Below, piece after piece: positions 34,106 to 46,086 of a stretch of 64,000 nt of DNA; the first letter of the stretch is position 1; each line of letters starts with the position of its first letter. The position numbers and the translations under genes were made by a program. Below the pieces are notes generated by a model. That model was not told where the DNA came from, ran no database searches, and worked only from the letters and a program-made list of their open reading frames with translations. This stretch comes from Geosiphon pyriformis. Lineage: Eukaryota > Glomeromycota > Glomeromycetes > Archaeosporales > Geosiphonaceae. Location: positions 124,001 through 188,000 of the forward strand of contig JAAOMT010000429.1 of the NCBI GenBank assembly GCA_016748015.1. Direction: 5' to 3'.

Positions 34106-34973
34106 TATTATTTATAGAATATAGAAAGTATATTAGCATATAAATTAGCCAATCAGAAGTAGCTGTAGTAAATATGATTTCCAAGATTCTTCTTAGAGAA
34201 ATTGCAAAATTACAGAAATTTCAGGATTCTTATACAAAGAATGGCAGGATTCTAGAATTCCAGGATTCCTCTCAAAAGAATTGTAAGATTTCAGGAATTC
34301 CAAGATTTCTGAAGTGAAGAATTAAGGAATTAAGAAATCTTAATTATTTATATATAGCAGTAGTATTAAAAGTAAAAAAACAGACCTCTCAGTTTAAATT
34401 TAATCTAAGCAACCTTCTATCTCACAAATATCAATAAATAATTATTCATTATTTCAAATCCACTGTTCACTATCAACTTTTCATGTTGATAGTATTAAAT
34501 ACTTGATTATGCTGGAACAATAGGTCTTGTTTATAGCTATTGATAGGATATTAACATTAATTGTCTTGGCTTATTTTTCTTTATTCTCTTTTATTCTTCT
34601 TTCTTTTATTTTTTGTTCTTTTTTGTTGTCAACTAATTTGATTAAGGATAAAGCACTGAGTTATTGACGTCAAAAATAGCCTGGTAAAAGATCCCAAAGA
34701 AAGGGTATAAAGTTTGATAATTGAAAGATAGCTTACCAGAAAGGCATTTTTGCCAAATTACCAGCCATCACACTAAGAAAAAAATTTGACAGAATTGCAA
34801 TTTTGGGAGGCTACTGAAACACTATTGACTTTCTGTCTATTATACAAAAAACTTTAATCCAAACTTTCAGATCACAAAAAAAAAACCTTCAGAAACCAAC
34901 ATTGTTATATTAATTAAGCACCAAGTTATGGGTTTGTTATTTGTGTTGAGACTCCAAATAAGCATCAATAATA
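34106..34973 (+). repeat. E2 3' LTR (868 bp)
   Basis: Starts TATTATTTATAGAATATAG and ends CAATAATA: both termini carry transitions from TGTTAC and GTAACA. Otherwise collinear with 10555-11423. CTGG follows. Confidence 0.9.
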
Positions 34974-36849
34974 CTGGTCAAAAGTGATATGTGCTGGAGT
35001 TTCCATAAGATTTTTTACAACAGAATAGAGTCCAGATTTTTGTACAATTTCTGGGAATTCCAACTTTGGAGAATTCTTAAAAACTTTAGCTTTTGGTGGC
35101 TCATTATTATCAGCAGTGAAAATTGAGGCTTTGTTGGGATCTAGAACAAAATCAACCTTGGCTTTCTTCTTCTTTCTTGTTGAGTCAGAAGTATTAATTG
35201 TTAGTTCATTTATATTATGGTCATCATCAGTTAAGTTTAAGACAAAAAAAGAGTTTTCTTCTGGTTGGCTTGCACTCTCACTCTTTGAAAGTGTGTCTAC
35301 CAGTTTAAAAACTAATAAACAATAGCTTCAATTAGAGAATTCTTTCCAAAGAAATTAATATTGGCATGATTAAATCTTTGATTGGGGATATTATTGTTGA
35401 TAATTCTGTTGTTTTGATTATTATTGTTTCTAGGAGCTAAAGATGGCAAAGAAAGATTATTGCAATTTCTTGAAAAATGTCCGATTAATCTATAGTAGTA
35501 GCACACAAGTGGGCCACAATTTTGTTATCTTTGGTAAGAAAGCTGCTGAGGCTAATTAAAACGTAGTTCAAATCTAAGTCTTTGTGGTTGCTGGTTGTTT
35601 TTGACTGCTTGGGCTAATAGTTCTAATAGCTGAGCAAAATTTGCTGTAAGTCTATCTATCAACTATTTATTTGGGTCTTGAATTTGGGTGGCAAAAAAGA
35701 TAGCAGTCATTTATGGATCAAGAGCCATAATAGAAGCAGAAACAAAAACTGGAAGAGTGGATCCCAGATGTATCCTTTGGTTATCTTCTATTTTTTGGAC
35801 AAGTTCAATAGCCATATCTATTGTGGAATTATCTTTTAAGACCAGGAGGGGCCAAAGAGCATATGACAAATCTGTTCTTAATTTTTTTGTAAAAGAATGA
35901 ATCTTTTGCTCTTCTGTTCAGTTTTTTTTAGAGTTTACTCTTTTAATTAACTTTCTTATGGCCTTGGTATATTCAGTTACCACTTTACCAGAATCTTGGG
36001 TTTTCTTTTTAGTTCTATGTGCTATTTAGAGATTAGGATAAGAGTTCTAAATTTAGTTTCAAATTGGGTTGTAAAAGAGATGTTTTCTTCTTCAACATTT
36101 GTTGATGCCCATCTAATGATTCTTTGGTGAGCACCAGCATTAGTTTTTTATGAAAACCAAGTAGCAGAAGAGCCTTGGAGGTAGCCACCAACAATTTAGA
36201 ACTTGTATTTAGCATTATATTGGTTGGTAATAGCTGCTCTTTTAGAATTGTTCAACCATTCAATTGAATCTTGTGTATTGCCTCTAAATATGGGTAGTGG
36301 AGTGTTGTTTTTTTGTCTCAAAGCAGTTTGTATACCTTGGAGGACAGTTAAAATATTTGTTTACATGAAGTCATTAGCCATTGGTTCAGAAGTAACTGTT
36401 TGTGTAGAATGTTCTAATTCTTTTAAGAAGAAATCAAAAACAGAAGCAGTTTAGTAGCTTTTTTTTTTTGTTTTAAGAGGAGTTTCAACTAATTAATAGG
36501 CAGCAATCTAAATGTGGATTTGATGATTCAAATATTTGAAATCAGGGGGCTGTTGTTCAAAGATTGTTAAGTATAAAAGTTAATTAATGCTGTTGTTTCT
36601 TTTTTCAAAGTTGTTTTTAAGATAAGCTTGGTCAAAGTAGTAAATTGTATAGGCTGTGTAGGTTTCAACTGAATGCTTATTTAAGAACCAGTTTCAAAAA
36701 TCTTGGAATTGTCTACTGGATTGTTCTTTAATGAGAAAGCAAATCAAGTAGAAGGGCAAAGAATTGAGTTTAATAAAGTCTAAATCGTTTTTGTTGTGTG
36801 CTTTAAAGTGTTTTTTTGATTGTTGTAACAGGTATAAATAATCACCCAT
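34974..36849 (-). pseudogene. E3 gag
   Basis: ATG at 36849 (MGDYLYLLQQSKKHF). A central gag domain includes LPIFRGNTQDSIEWLNNS, then an AxYKFxIVGGYLQGSSATWF-like block near 36150-36240, unlike the gag of the dUTPase elements. The knuckle at 35470-35506 reads CYYYRLIGHFSRNC, with the second Cys now Tyr, followed by an Asn-rich tail. Many stops. The frame runs into the protease at 10554 on the other side of E2. Confidence 0.7.
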
Positions 36850-36876
36850 ACAATAAAAAACAAGTAGATTTTAACA

Positions 36877-36894
36877 ACTTTACAGGAAGCACCA
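36877..36894 (-). other. E3 primer binding site
   Basis: TGGTGCTTCCTGTAAAGT on the minus strand, six bases (TAAAAG) after the LTR end, further than in the other families. Confidence 0.65.
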
Positions 36895-36900
36895 CTTTTA

Positions 36901-37194
36901 TGTTACAGGTTGAAATAACAAACTAACAGATAGCAAAGGAGAACAAGATTATAAAATGATGAAAAGAATTAAAGAGAATTCAACTTCAAAGAGCAAATTG
37001 AATAAGTATGGATTCAATGTGTGAAATCAGTCTTATAAAATATTTCAGTTGCTATACTTTTCAAAAGATAACCAGGGAATCTGAAAGTAGAGGGATAGTC
37101 CGTACTGTCAACAAATGATCACACACTGGTATAATTCTATGTTTCATGTTAGTACTTTTAGAATTCAATATCAGATATCAAATGTACTTTTCAG
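36901..37194 (-). repeat. E3 5' LTR, part 1
   Basis: From TGTTACAGGTTGAAATAACA to the E4 target TCAG (37191-37194). Continues at 47063; about 750 bp in total. Confidence 0.85.
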
Positions 37195-38165
37195 TGTTAC
37201 CAGAGGTTTTTGGTCTCTTTTTTTGAATGTTGTAACTGTCTGTTGGTTGCAAATTCACATTTTCTAGAAGTAGTTGAACCTCTAGTAACTGAATTTATCT
37301 TCAAATTATTTCCTATAATTTGAACTGCTGGGCTTATAAGTAGAATGGCCAATTCCATGCCAGTTGCTTTGTGTAGTTATGTTGTAGTAAACGTCAACTC
37401 TTTCCCAGAAATTGCTCATCTAGAAGCTCACTAAAATGTGTAGTTACTTTGTTGTAAAAGTCAACTCTCCTACAGGAATCTTGTCTGTAGGCTACTCTAA
37501 TGATTGTAATAAAAAAATAAAAAAAAAATAAAAAAAATGTAAAAGAAATAGAATTTTATCAAGGAAAACGTTTTTCTATCTAGGCCTAGAGTTACTAACA
37601 GTTTACTGAAATTGGTAGCTAATCAATTTCAAAATGTTAGTTGGGTTTTAAGGATTTTCCAAGTGTAATAATTAAAGAATTTGGTTTTTTTGAATTATTT
37701 GATTTTTATTTTTTTTTGTGTGTGTAGGAATGGTTCTAAGTGATAAATTTAAAGTAAGATACATTTTCTCGAAGAGAAAAGCTCTTCTTTTATACAACTT
37801 GTCATAACACTATTCTATAAACTTGAACTTTGCTCTTTTCTATAATTTTGCTGAATTGAAGATACATTTCGGCAAACTACAAGTTAATTCTGCAAACTAT
37901 TAGATATTTCAGTGAATTATCAATTATTTTGGTGAATTTCTACAAATTTCAGCAAACTTTTGAATGTTACATATTTCGGGGTATTGTATGATTGATCATC
38001 GCAATTAGGTTACATCTGTGTTATGTACAAATTGGGTTATTAATTAAATGATAATTTTGGACATTTTGCTAATATAATAAGTGATAATTTAAAACAATAA
38101 TATATGCTAATTAATGATAAAGATAATTTCATGCTAAATAATATTTCTAATTTTGTCTGGTAACA
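37195..38165 (-). repeat. E4 3' LTR (971 bp)
   Basis: TGTTACCAGAGGTTTTTGGT to TCTGGTAACA on the plus strand. U3 array of TTC(A/G)GCAAACT-type units at 37860-37975; A/T-rich block near 37500-37540. Confidence 0.95.
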
Positions 38166-38853
38166 TAACCTCCTCCTTAAAACTGAGCTCCATCGAAGTC
38201 CAAGTACTGTCTATAATTTTCAGATAATAATCCAAAATTATTGAAGAAATTTGGTCTGAAAATTGTTGAAATTTCAGTTTAGTAAGCTTTCCAATATACT
38301 GAATCTTCAAAGGCTGTAAAATTGGGTTTTGTAGGACGTTTTCACAGGTATAAAATAGGTTATAAAGTCTAAGAGCAGCTCTTAGTTTATAATGACTGTT
38401 TGTAGGTCCAGCTGTTGTCTTGAATTCATTGTGGAGTTGTTTCTGAATAGCTTCTTTTGTGAGGTTTGCTGCTGTAAGCTCCCATTTTTGTTTGTAAAGT
38501 GTTTTTCCAATGTAGAAATATTTATATATTGGAGTATAGTTGTAGTTTTCTTTATTAAGACACAGTTGAAGTTTTTGTTGAATAGTAGCATTTGGTGGAA
38601 TACTAATAGAAGTGAGCATTAAGTTTTCTCTTAAAGCAAGCTTTAAAAGTTCTGGCAGGTGAATTCCAGAATAACTTCTTGTGTTCTTCTTATACAGGTG
38701 ATATTTTCGTGCATTTGGGGCTAAATTTGTAACTACTTCTATTTGGGTATAATTAATGTGGTTTCCAGTAACAGTAATGGATAATTCGGGTATTGTTTTT
38801 AAAGCTAACATTAGTTTTTGGAATAATTGTTGAATGTTTTGAGAAATAGTCAT
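38134..38853 (-). CDS. E4 downstream ORF, intact, 239 aa, unknown function
   Basis: Uninterrupted ORF from ATG 38853 to TAA 38134, 121 bp after the integrase stop. Starts MTISQNIQQLFQKLMLALK, then SITVTGNHINYTQI and NLAPNARKYHLYKK; basic and helical in the middle (LTKEAIQKQLHNEFKTTAG, YKLRAALRLYNLF), ending SFKEEVMLPDKI. The coding sequence runs through the polypurine tract and about 30 bp into the LTR. No signal peptide, membrane segment, Cys motif or known catalytic motif seen. It is the only wholly open frame of E4 at its full expected length, while the rest is broken. The E6 copy has two or more stops. Not recognised; may aid particle assembly or integration, which is speculation. Confidence 0.7.
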   Translation of the reverse strand: MTISQNIQQLFQKLMLALKTIPELSITVTGNHINYTQIEVVTNLAPNARKYHLYKKNTRSYSGIHLPELLKLALRENLMLTSISIPPNATIQQKLQLCLNKENYNYTPIYKYFYIGKTLYKQKWELTAANLTKEAIQKQLHNEFKTTAGPTNSHYKLRAALRLYNLFYTCENVLQNPILQPLKIQYIGKLTKLKFQQFSDQISSIILDYYLKIIDSTWTSMELSFKEEVMLPDKIRNII

Positions 38854-38974
38854 TATAAAAGATTTGAAAATAAAGAAAAATTATTTTTGGTGTATGGGTT
38901 TTTATGTTATTTTTGTTTTGTTTTTGTGAGATTGTTTCTAAATTATAAGGAGATAACTATAATAATAAATTTAA

Positions 38975-40360
38975 ATTAAGTGTTCAAGTTGGGAGGTTGT
39001 TCAATGACAACTATTGGTTCTAAATTTTGGGGAATATTTTCAGGATTGATTAAAGGGAAATGTATACCAATTTGTGGAATTAATGGTTTAGGATTGTTTC
39101 TGGAATTATAGTGTTTCAAATGATCTCCATGTGCAACTTTTGCTAGGATTTTGACATCAAGTCTTAGCTTATATGATCCGTTGCCTAGGATTTCATGGAT
39201 AACAAATGGTCCATCCTATTTATTTTCAAATTTTTTACTCCATTGTTTTTTGGCTTTAGTTCTGTATAAGAGAACTTTGTTTCTAATTTTAAATTCATTA
39301 GTGACTGGTAGCAATTTATTGTCATGCCATTCTTTTTGTTAAGCTTTGGAGTGTTTAATGTGGATTGCTGCTATTCATCGTTTTTTTTCCAATGTGCTAA
39401 GCAGAGTGTAGGCTCTTTGTTGTAGTGTTTCCTGAAAGTTGTCTTCATTAATTGGCTGTACTGGGTATGTTTCTACTGTGAAACTAATTGGTAATGTTAC
39501 TGTCCTTCCATAGGTTAAATCAAATGGTGTGTGTTTTGTGGTATCTTGTTTTAGTGTTCTATATGCTAGTAACACTGATAGAATAAAAATATCCTATTCC
39601 TGCTCAAAATCTGTTGAGACTTTGGCTAAAGATTTACACAATGTTCTGTTGAAACGTTTTACAAGTCCATTTGTTTGTGAATAGTAGGGTGAAGATAATG
39701 GTCTTTTAACATTGAATTGTTCACAGATTTTTTGAATTAGATTGTTCACAAAATGTGTTCCTTGATTGGATAAAAGTTTGATTGGGCATCCATGTCTACA
39801 AATAATGTCTTCGTAAATGAAGTTTGCTACTGATTTGCATCTGCTCATTGAATGGCTCTGGCTTCAAGCCATTTGGTGAGATAATCTACAGCTACTGTGA
39901 TATAACGGTTTCCTTAGTTTATAATAGGTAGTGGTCCGACTAAATCAATACCAACTCAGTCAAAAGGCTGTCCAACTTTGATTGGATTTAAAGGTTCTGT
40001 AAGGCGAGTTTTTTTTCTTCTTTGACAACTATCACAAGATTTAATGTATTCATGAATGTCTTTTCTCATTTGGAGCCAAAAGTAGTGTTTTAATGTTCTT
40101 TGGGTGGTGCTATCTTTTCTTAAATGTGCTGATGAAAGGTCTGAGTGCATGTTGTATAAGATAGTTTCCTTCTCATTTTCTTGTATTAATTTGAGTGGTT
40201 TGTTTAGGTTTCTGAAGTTTTGATAATAAATGGTGTTATTGTGTAGAAAATATTGTTTGGCTTTTTGTTGTAATCAGTGTTTTTCATCTGAAGACCAATC
40301 TGTTGGGATTGTTAGTGTCTCCAAATATTGTTTGAGATTGTTGTAGTTTTCAGGGTTCAT
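38975..40360 (-). pseudogene. E4 integrase as a separate frame
   Basis: ATG at 40360 (MNPENYNNLKQYLETLTIP) lies 53 bases after the RNase H TAG and in a different frame. HHCC domain MHSDLSSAHLRKDSTTQ and CDSCQRRKK; core VDYLTKW (first Asp), LLSNQGTHFVN (second Asp now Asn), and NGLVKRFNRTL (Glu now Lys); C-terminal LAYRTLKQDTTKHTPFDL and HFLGNGSYKLRL-type barrel. Ends QPPNLNT-stop. A few stops. Two of three catalytic acids are lost by G-to-A changes. Confidence 0.85.
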
Positions 40361-40410
40361 TGTTTGTTGTTTTTGTTACTGCTAATTCAAATGGGTGTTG
40401 GTTTTGTGTT

Positions 40411-41900
40411 CTAATCTTGTCTCATTCTTGAGAGACAATCAACATTAGTGTGGAGCTTTTCTAGTTTGTAATATACAATGTATTGGTAGTTGGCTAAAAA
40501 TTCTGTCCATCGGGTTTGTTTGGCATTCAGCTAAGTGTTTTTGTTTTAAAGCCATTTGAGTCCAATATTATCAGTGATAATATCGAATTCTTTGGGTTTG
40601 AAATAAAGATTGAAGTGATGTAGGGCCCAGATTACTGCTGTAGTTTCTAATTCTGTTGCAGGGTAATTCTTTTCAACTGGTTTCAATGTTCTGTTAGCAT
40701 AAACAATTACTCGCTCATTTCCATTGTCATCTAACTGTGATAAGATGGCACCAAAGGCAGTATAAGAAGCATCTGTTGCTAACTGGAATTGGTTGTTGAA
40801 ATCTGGGTAGGCAAAAATTGGAGCTGTGGTTAGTTTTTCTTTGAGGATTTCAAATGCATTTTGGTGTTCAGTAGTCTATTTGTATTCGATGTTTTTGGTG
40901 GTAAGCTGGTTAAGAGGTTTTGCGATTTCTGAAAATCCTTTGATAAACTTCCAATAGTAGGAGGCTAACTCTATGAATCTTCTTAGTTCTGTAGTGTTTT
41001 GAAGAGTTTTGAAGTTTTTAATAGTGCTGATTTTTTCAGGGTCTGGTTTGATTCCATCTTTATTAATGATGTAACCAAGAAAAGCCAAACTTGTTTTTCC
41101 GAAGTAGCATTTTTTGATGTTTAGTTTCAATTCTACTTTCCATAATTGTTGAAAGACTTCTCGCAGGTGTTTTAAGTGTAATTCAAAAAATGGTGAGTAA
41201 ACATCAGTATCATAGACAACTACTGATTTCCAAAGGAGGCCTTTGTAAACAACATCCATAAGTCTTTGGAATGTTGCTGGTACATTGCATAATCCAAAAG
41301 ACATTACATTGAACTCATAATTTCTTTCTTGAGTGGTGAATGCTGTTTTGGGGTGATCTTTGGGATCCATAGCAACTTGCCAGTATTCATTCTCTAAATC
41401 TAATATCAAAAAGTATTTGGACTTCTCAAGAGCATTTAGCATGTTATCAATTCAGAAAAAAGGGTAGACATCTTCAATGGTGATGCTGTTGAATTGTTGA
41501 TAATCAACACAAAATCGTATTTTTCCATTTTTTTTTTAACTAAGACCACAGGTGAGGCCCATGGACTTATTGATGGTTGAATAAGCCCATTGTTGAGCAT
41601 TCATTGTACTTCTTCGCGGATAAATTGGTGACTTTCTAGAGCAACTTGGTAGGCTTGCTGTCGCTTTGGTTTGGCATCTCCTGTGTTGATTTGATGTTAA
41701 ACCAAATTGGTTCTTCCTAAGTCATTATTGTTTTTGGCAAAAATATCGGCAAATTCTGCAATTAGCTCTTTGAGCTGGCTCTGTTGTTGTGGTTCAAGTT
41801 GTCCCATGATGATTTGAGATAGTTTTTCTATGACAACATAGTAGTTTTAAGAGCTGGGGTTTGGGTTGATTTTTAGTAGTGAATGTCCAATAATTTCAGA
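40411..41900 (-). pseudogene. E4 reverse transcriptase and RNase H
   Basis: The open part 40876-41442 has LILDLENEYWQVAMDPKDH (motif A), MSFGLCNVPATFQRLM (motif B), and VVVYDTDVYSPF, where VVYLDDTDVYS is expected: six bases (two residues including one catalytic Asp) are missing. Thumb FLGYIINKDGIKPDP follows. RNase H: FQLATDASYTAFGAIL, YANRTLKPVEKNY, ATELETTAVIWAL, DIITDNIGLKWL, ending DCLSRMRQD-TAG. Stops replace Arg, Gln and Trp codons. The in-frame loss kills polymerase activity. Confidence 0.85.
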
Positions 41901-42080
41901 GAAATTGGGGACTATTTGGGGTAATTCTTGTTGAAAGATGTTACTGTGAATGATTTCAATTTCCAAGTTATTTAATAAAACTATGAGATAATTGTTGGGA
42001 TTGTAAAAAGTAACTCAGACTTTCTTTGTTCATTCTGGAATATTAATATTTTGAATTGAGATATTATGTTCCAAGCAGAT

Positions 42081-43241
42081 TCATTCATTGGACTCAAAAA
42101 TTTGTTGGGTGGTTGTTGACTTTGGGCAGATATAGATTTCAGGGTGTTCTCCAAAAAGTGAAATAGTGATTGGTTGAGGAAAGCATAAAATCTGGTAAGA
42201 CTCATTCTGTTTATTGAGAGCTATGTTTACTGGAACTGTAAATCGTCCAGTTGAACCAAAATCTTGGATTCCTTTTTCACTTTTTCTCAATTGTTCTCTT
42301 TAATTAACTAATTGTAAATCTGAAATGTTGATTAAAGGTAAATAAATAGCTTGGGCAATTTTTTCAGCATGTTTAATCTTAAATGGCTTGTCAGTTTTGT
42401 TTTGGAGTATTACTGTTATATCACCAGTATATCTAGCATCGATTATTCCTCCTCTGACATTGATTCCTTTGCTTGCTAGAGAGGACTGGGAGGCGATTTG
42501 AACCATTGCTCCTGACAGGATTTCAAGAGCAATTTTGAGGTTGATTTTTGTGAGAAATTTGGATTTGAGAACAAGAGCATCTTTGTTTAAATATTTTAAG
42601 TCATATCCAGCATCAATTTTATGTGCTTTTTCAGGTTTTATTCTTTGTCTATTGTTGTTGAAGTATTTGAGTTGTAAGGCAGGCTGATTTTTAATGAGAT
42701 AGATGGGTGTTGTTTCAATTTTTTCTGTTGCTTTAGGTTCTTCAAATTCAATTTCGTTTTTATCGTTTTTACTGAGCAGGGAAATGCTAAGAGCATAGCA
42801 TTCAGAGCACCATTGCTTATCACAAGGCATTATGTATTCTTCACACAATTTAATGTTCATTTGCTCTAGCTGTTGAGCTTGAGGTTCTTTAGTCGGGTAG
42901 GTGTGACTTGCAATTTGATGGTACACTTTTACTTCATCTTCATAATCATATCTAGCTGATTCCAAGATATATTTGATATATTTAGCTTTTTTCATTTGAT
43001 GAACATCTTCTTTGGTAGCTTCATTAACCAATGCCATTGCTAAGTCGAAAATCATTTCAGCATCATAGAGGTAGTGATAGAGTTTGTTGAAAGCACTGTT
43101 GTATGCTGCATTAAAGGGTGTTTCTCTTTTGACTTTTTCTGAAATTGATAAAGCATATTGGCAAGTTTGATTACAGACTTCTCCTTTCATTGCTACATCA
43201 ATCCAATTGTATTCTTCTGGTAGTGTATCTCCACAAGTCAA
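42081..43241 (-). pseudogene. E4 dUTPase domain with upstream module
   Basis: 313 open codons (42300-43241), then one TAA and 69 more in the same frame. Starts in the Cys module (MTCGDTLPEEYNW, VCNQTCQYAL), a helical segment, a second Cys cluster (LCEEYIMPCDKQWCSECY), then motif 1 IDAGYDLKYL, motif 2 ASQSSLASKGI (Arg to Gln), motif 3 GGIIDARYTGDITVILQN with Asp and Tyr present, motif 4 EKIAQAIYLPL; motif 5 KGIQDFGSTGR lies after the TAA (Gln codon in E6). The best preserved motif 3 in the window. dUTP hydrolysis in the family. Confidence 0.9.
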
Positions 43242-44110
43242 ACAAGGAGTGTTGTTCTATTTTTCACTTTTTTTTATTAGATGGCCCTATCGTTTTCTGT
43301 GGCAAGCTTTACAGTAATAACAAGTATGATTTTCATATTCTTCTTCAGGTGAAATGCAGGCTCCCATTAAGAAGAGTTTCTTGTGGCAGTCCTTGTATTT
43401 GAGTAGAATGTAAGGGTGTTGTTTCTTTGGTTCTGGTTTAGAATATGGGATGTTCTATTCAGAGGTTTCTGATTTCTCTGAATATGATTTTGTTGCAAAA
43501 TACATTTGCTCAGTTTCTTCAACCCAGTTAAATGTTGATTTAAGGGCCATAAATGTTTTGACTACAGGCTTTTCTTCCTCCTCTTCAAATTCGAAGACAG
43601 GGGCTTTTTCTGATTGTTTGTTAAATGTACCACAAGTAATGGGTACTCAGGCATGTTGTCCTTAATAAAAGAGTTGTAATTCTTGGGTTTTTCAGTCTAA
43701 TTTTGCATTGGCTTTTTGGAGCCAATCATTTCTGACAAGGGTTTGATACTGGGGCACATCCATTACAAGAACTTTGACTGGAATGATGAATCCATCAAGA
43801 GTGAATAAAAAATTGTCAATTTCTCCTATGAGAGTTTTTTTCATGTCATTAACAGTGACAATTACTGTCTGAACTGGTTGGTCAACATTTCTCTTTAACT
43901 GTTGCATCAACTGGTAGGTGATGATGCTTCTGGTAGATCCACTGTCTAGGATCAAGCAAATTGTCTTTCCTTTGACTTCTGCTTCAGTGTACATAGCAGT
44001 GATTGCTTTTTGTTCATTGGTGGCTGCATTGCTGAGCAAGAATGGTCACTTATTTGCTTTGAACTCAAAAGTGAAAGATTGGCATTTTCAGCAATTCTGG
44101 CTGGTAGGAT
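43242..44110 (-). pseudogene. E4 protease and Cys module start
   Basis: Protease at 43692-44039: TMYTEAEVKGKTICLILDSG, DSG intact, then STRSIITYQ, ending QYQTLVRNDWLQKANAKLD. Downstream linker with FEFEEEEKP, then the start of the Cys module (HKKLFLMGACISPEEEYENH, CYYCKACHRK) before several stops and the dUTPase frame. The linker carries Phe-Glu acidic blocks conserved in E6. Confidence 0.8.
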
Positions 44111-44399
44111 TGTGGTAGAAGTATAGGAAGGGTTTTGTTGTCATGCTGCAGCTCTACCTTCCGAGAGTACAATATGGTGAAAATCTTGTTCTTCTGGCAT
44201 TGTTAAATAACTGGGTTGAGTGTGATAGTGGTTGGGTCTTGGTTGAGTGGAATTTCAGAAAACCAATTGGTTGTTCGAACTGATTCTATTGTTGTTTACT
44301 TGGTATCAGTTTTGTGGTGTAAATTGATTTTGTGTAATCAATTTTTGAGCAGGTACTTAATAATGTTGTGTGGGTGGTTGTTAGTATTGCTGTTAGATT

Positions 44400-46041
44400 G
44401 GCTGTGAGATAGGCTGATAATAGTTATTTTGGTATTGGGGTCTTAGTAGATAGTAAGCTGGTGATGGTGGTTGATAATAAGATTGCTGTGGTGGAGAATA
44501 ACATTGATTACTCCTATTTTGTTGGTCTCATTGTAGCTTTCTGCAATCTTTTTTCCAGTGGCCAAAAATTCCACAGTAATGGCAATTCTAAGGCTGGTTA
44601 TTAGAAAGTAATGTGAAGTTATTTTGATTTTATCTTTGAGGTAGTTGATATCTTTGGGGTTGCTGTTGTTGTTGGTTGGTGAAATAGTTTTCGACTTTCT
44701 TTGTAAGTTGGTCAATTTTCTCCTTAGCTGCTAAGCTGGTTTCTCTAATGGCCAAGTTTACAAGTTTTGTGCAATTGGCCTCTTTTATGGCCATTTCATA
44801 TCTCTTTGCATACTGTATGGCAGAGTTTAAATCTTCTGGGGCATGTGGGCAAACTTTTTTAATCAGTTTATCCTTTAGACCAGCAATAAATTGATCCAAG
44901 ATTTGAGCATTGGAATAATAATCATTAGTTTTAAGTTGGCAAATTTGTCTGAGAAGTTTGTTGAATTTCCCAATATAAGTCATAACAGATTCGAAGAGTT
45001 CTTGTTTGATATTGCAAAAATGATTTCAAAGAGTAATGGAGATGTTGTTATCAGTGAATTGTTCTAAGAAGGCAGTTTTGAAAGCTGTCCAGTCATTAAA
45101 AAGGGTGGTCAATTTTTCGAACCATTTGCCTGCTGTTCCTTTGAGAAAGTAAGGAATTGTTCTTAACATTCTGGCAGCATTCTATTTATTTGCATCTCCA
45201 GCTTTAGTAACTTGGTCGAAACATTCTTGAGGACTGGTCTCAATATTTTTTCCATTAAATTCAGAAATTTTTGCAATATAAGCTGTTATTTTATCTTCTT
45301 TCTTGTTATCTGTTAATTCACTTTCTTCTTCAGATTCTATTTCTTCTTTAATAGTTTCAGAAATGTTTTTTTTGTTGGCTAATGTTTCAGAGTGTTTACT
45401 TGTGTTTTCTGCTAAATAGTCAAGAAGATTGGTACTAGTCTGAAGGATTTCTTGTTGTCTGGTGGGACTTCTGGGTGATGTATAATCTTCTAGTCTTAAA
45501 AATCAATTTAAAGATGAATTAGGAGTTTCTGCTTGTGCAAGTAAAGCTGGAAAAGGTGTAATAGTGAGTGAGAGTTTTGAACTGGTTCCTTGTTCAGGTG
45601 TTTGTAAGTTTTTGGCAGTTGTTTTTAGTAGTATTGGAGTATTTGGGGTGGTTTTTGAGTATTGCTTCAATTTTTGTTTGCTTTTGTTGCTTGTTTCTGT
45701 CTCTGATTCAAAGTCAAAAGAGTATTTAAACTGTACTGGGTATTTTTTTTCACAATACTCAATAATGTTAAAATTAAGTTCTTGGAAGTAAGTAGAAGTG
45801 TTTCACTGTTCAGATCTTCTGTTCCCAATTGTGAATAGTGCACTAAATTATTGTAAAAGTTGCTTCTAACTTCTGAAATGTTGTAGTTTTTAAAAAGATA
45901 ATTGTTGATGCGGTCTTCAATGTATTGGTATACTGATTTCTTGAAAACTTCAATTCCGTCTGGAATGTTGAATCTTTGCTTGCAGTGTGTGTAAATTAAC
46001 TGGTAATACTCTAGAGTTGCTGTGTCTGGTGTGGTTGCCAC
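44400..46041 (-). pseudogene. E4 gag
   Basis: Opens at GTG 46041 (AAAGTGGCA), no ATG in frame nearby. N-domain DTATLEYYQLIYTHCKQRF with NYNISEVRSNFYNNLVHY; an indel near 45790; the gag core (about 44980-45300) with YIGKFNKLLRQICQLKTNDY and ILDQFIAGLKDKLIKKVCPH; a Gln-rich segment; and an intact knuckle CHYCGIFGHWKKDC near 44560-44600. Tyr/Pro/Gln-rich tail follows. Core and knuckle are in one frame, which suggests an unshifted Gag-Pol. Confidence 0.8.
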
Positions 46042-46066
46042 TTTGAATTTGTTGTTGCTGTGTTAT

Positions 46067-46084
46067 TTCCGTGGGAGAGCACCA
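46067..46084 (-). other. E4 primer binding site
   Basis: TGGTGCTCTCCCACGGAA, two bases from the LTR. It shares TGGTGCTC with family 1 but differs after that, so possibly a different tRNA. Confidence 0.8.
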
Positions 46085-46086
46085 AA

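Larger units (their letters stand above)
10555..34973 (+). mobile_element. E2: complete but decayed family-1 element, interrupted by S1/E1
   Basis: Plus-strand element with both LTRs (869 and 868 bp), primer site, gag, protease, Cys module, dUTPase, RT-RNase H, integrase, downstream ORF and polypurine tract. Gag is split by solo LTR S1 at ACAG (12021-12024 and 26497-26500). Its own target duplication is CTAA on the left and CTGG on the right: two G-to-A changes from CTGG, supported by frame restoration in E3. LTR ends are eroded (GTAATA, TATTAT, ATAATA). Catalytic residues are replaced by G-to-A changes throughout, so it is an old, heavily deaminated copy. Confidence 0.85.

Noticed and set aside
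38134-38853. Envelope gene making E4 an errantivirus-like element
   Set aside because: No signal peptide, transmembrane segment, cleavage site or Cys pattern of an envelope protein.
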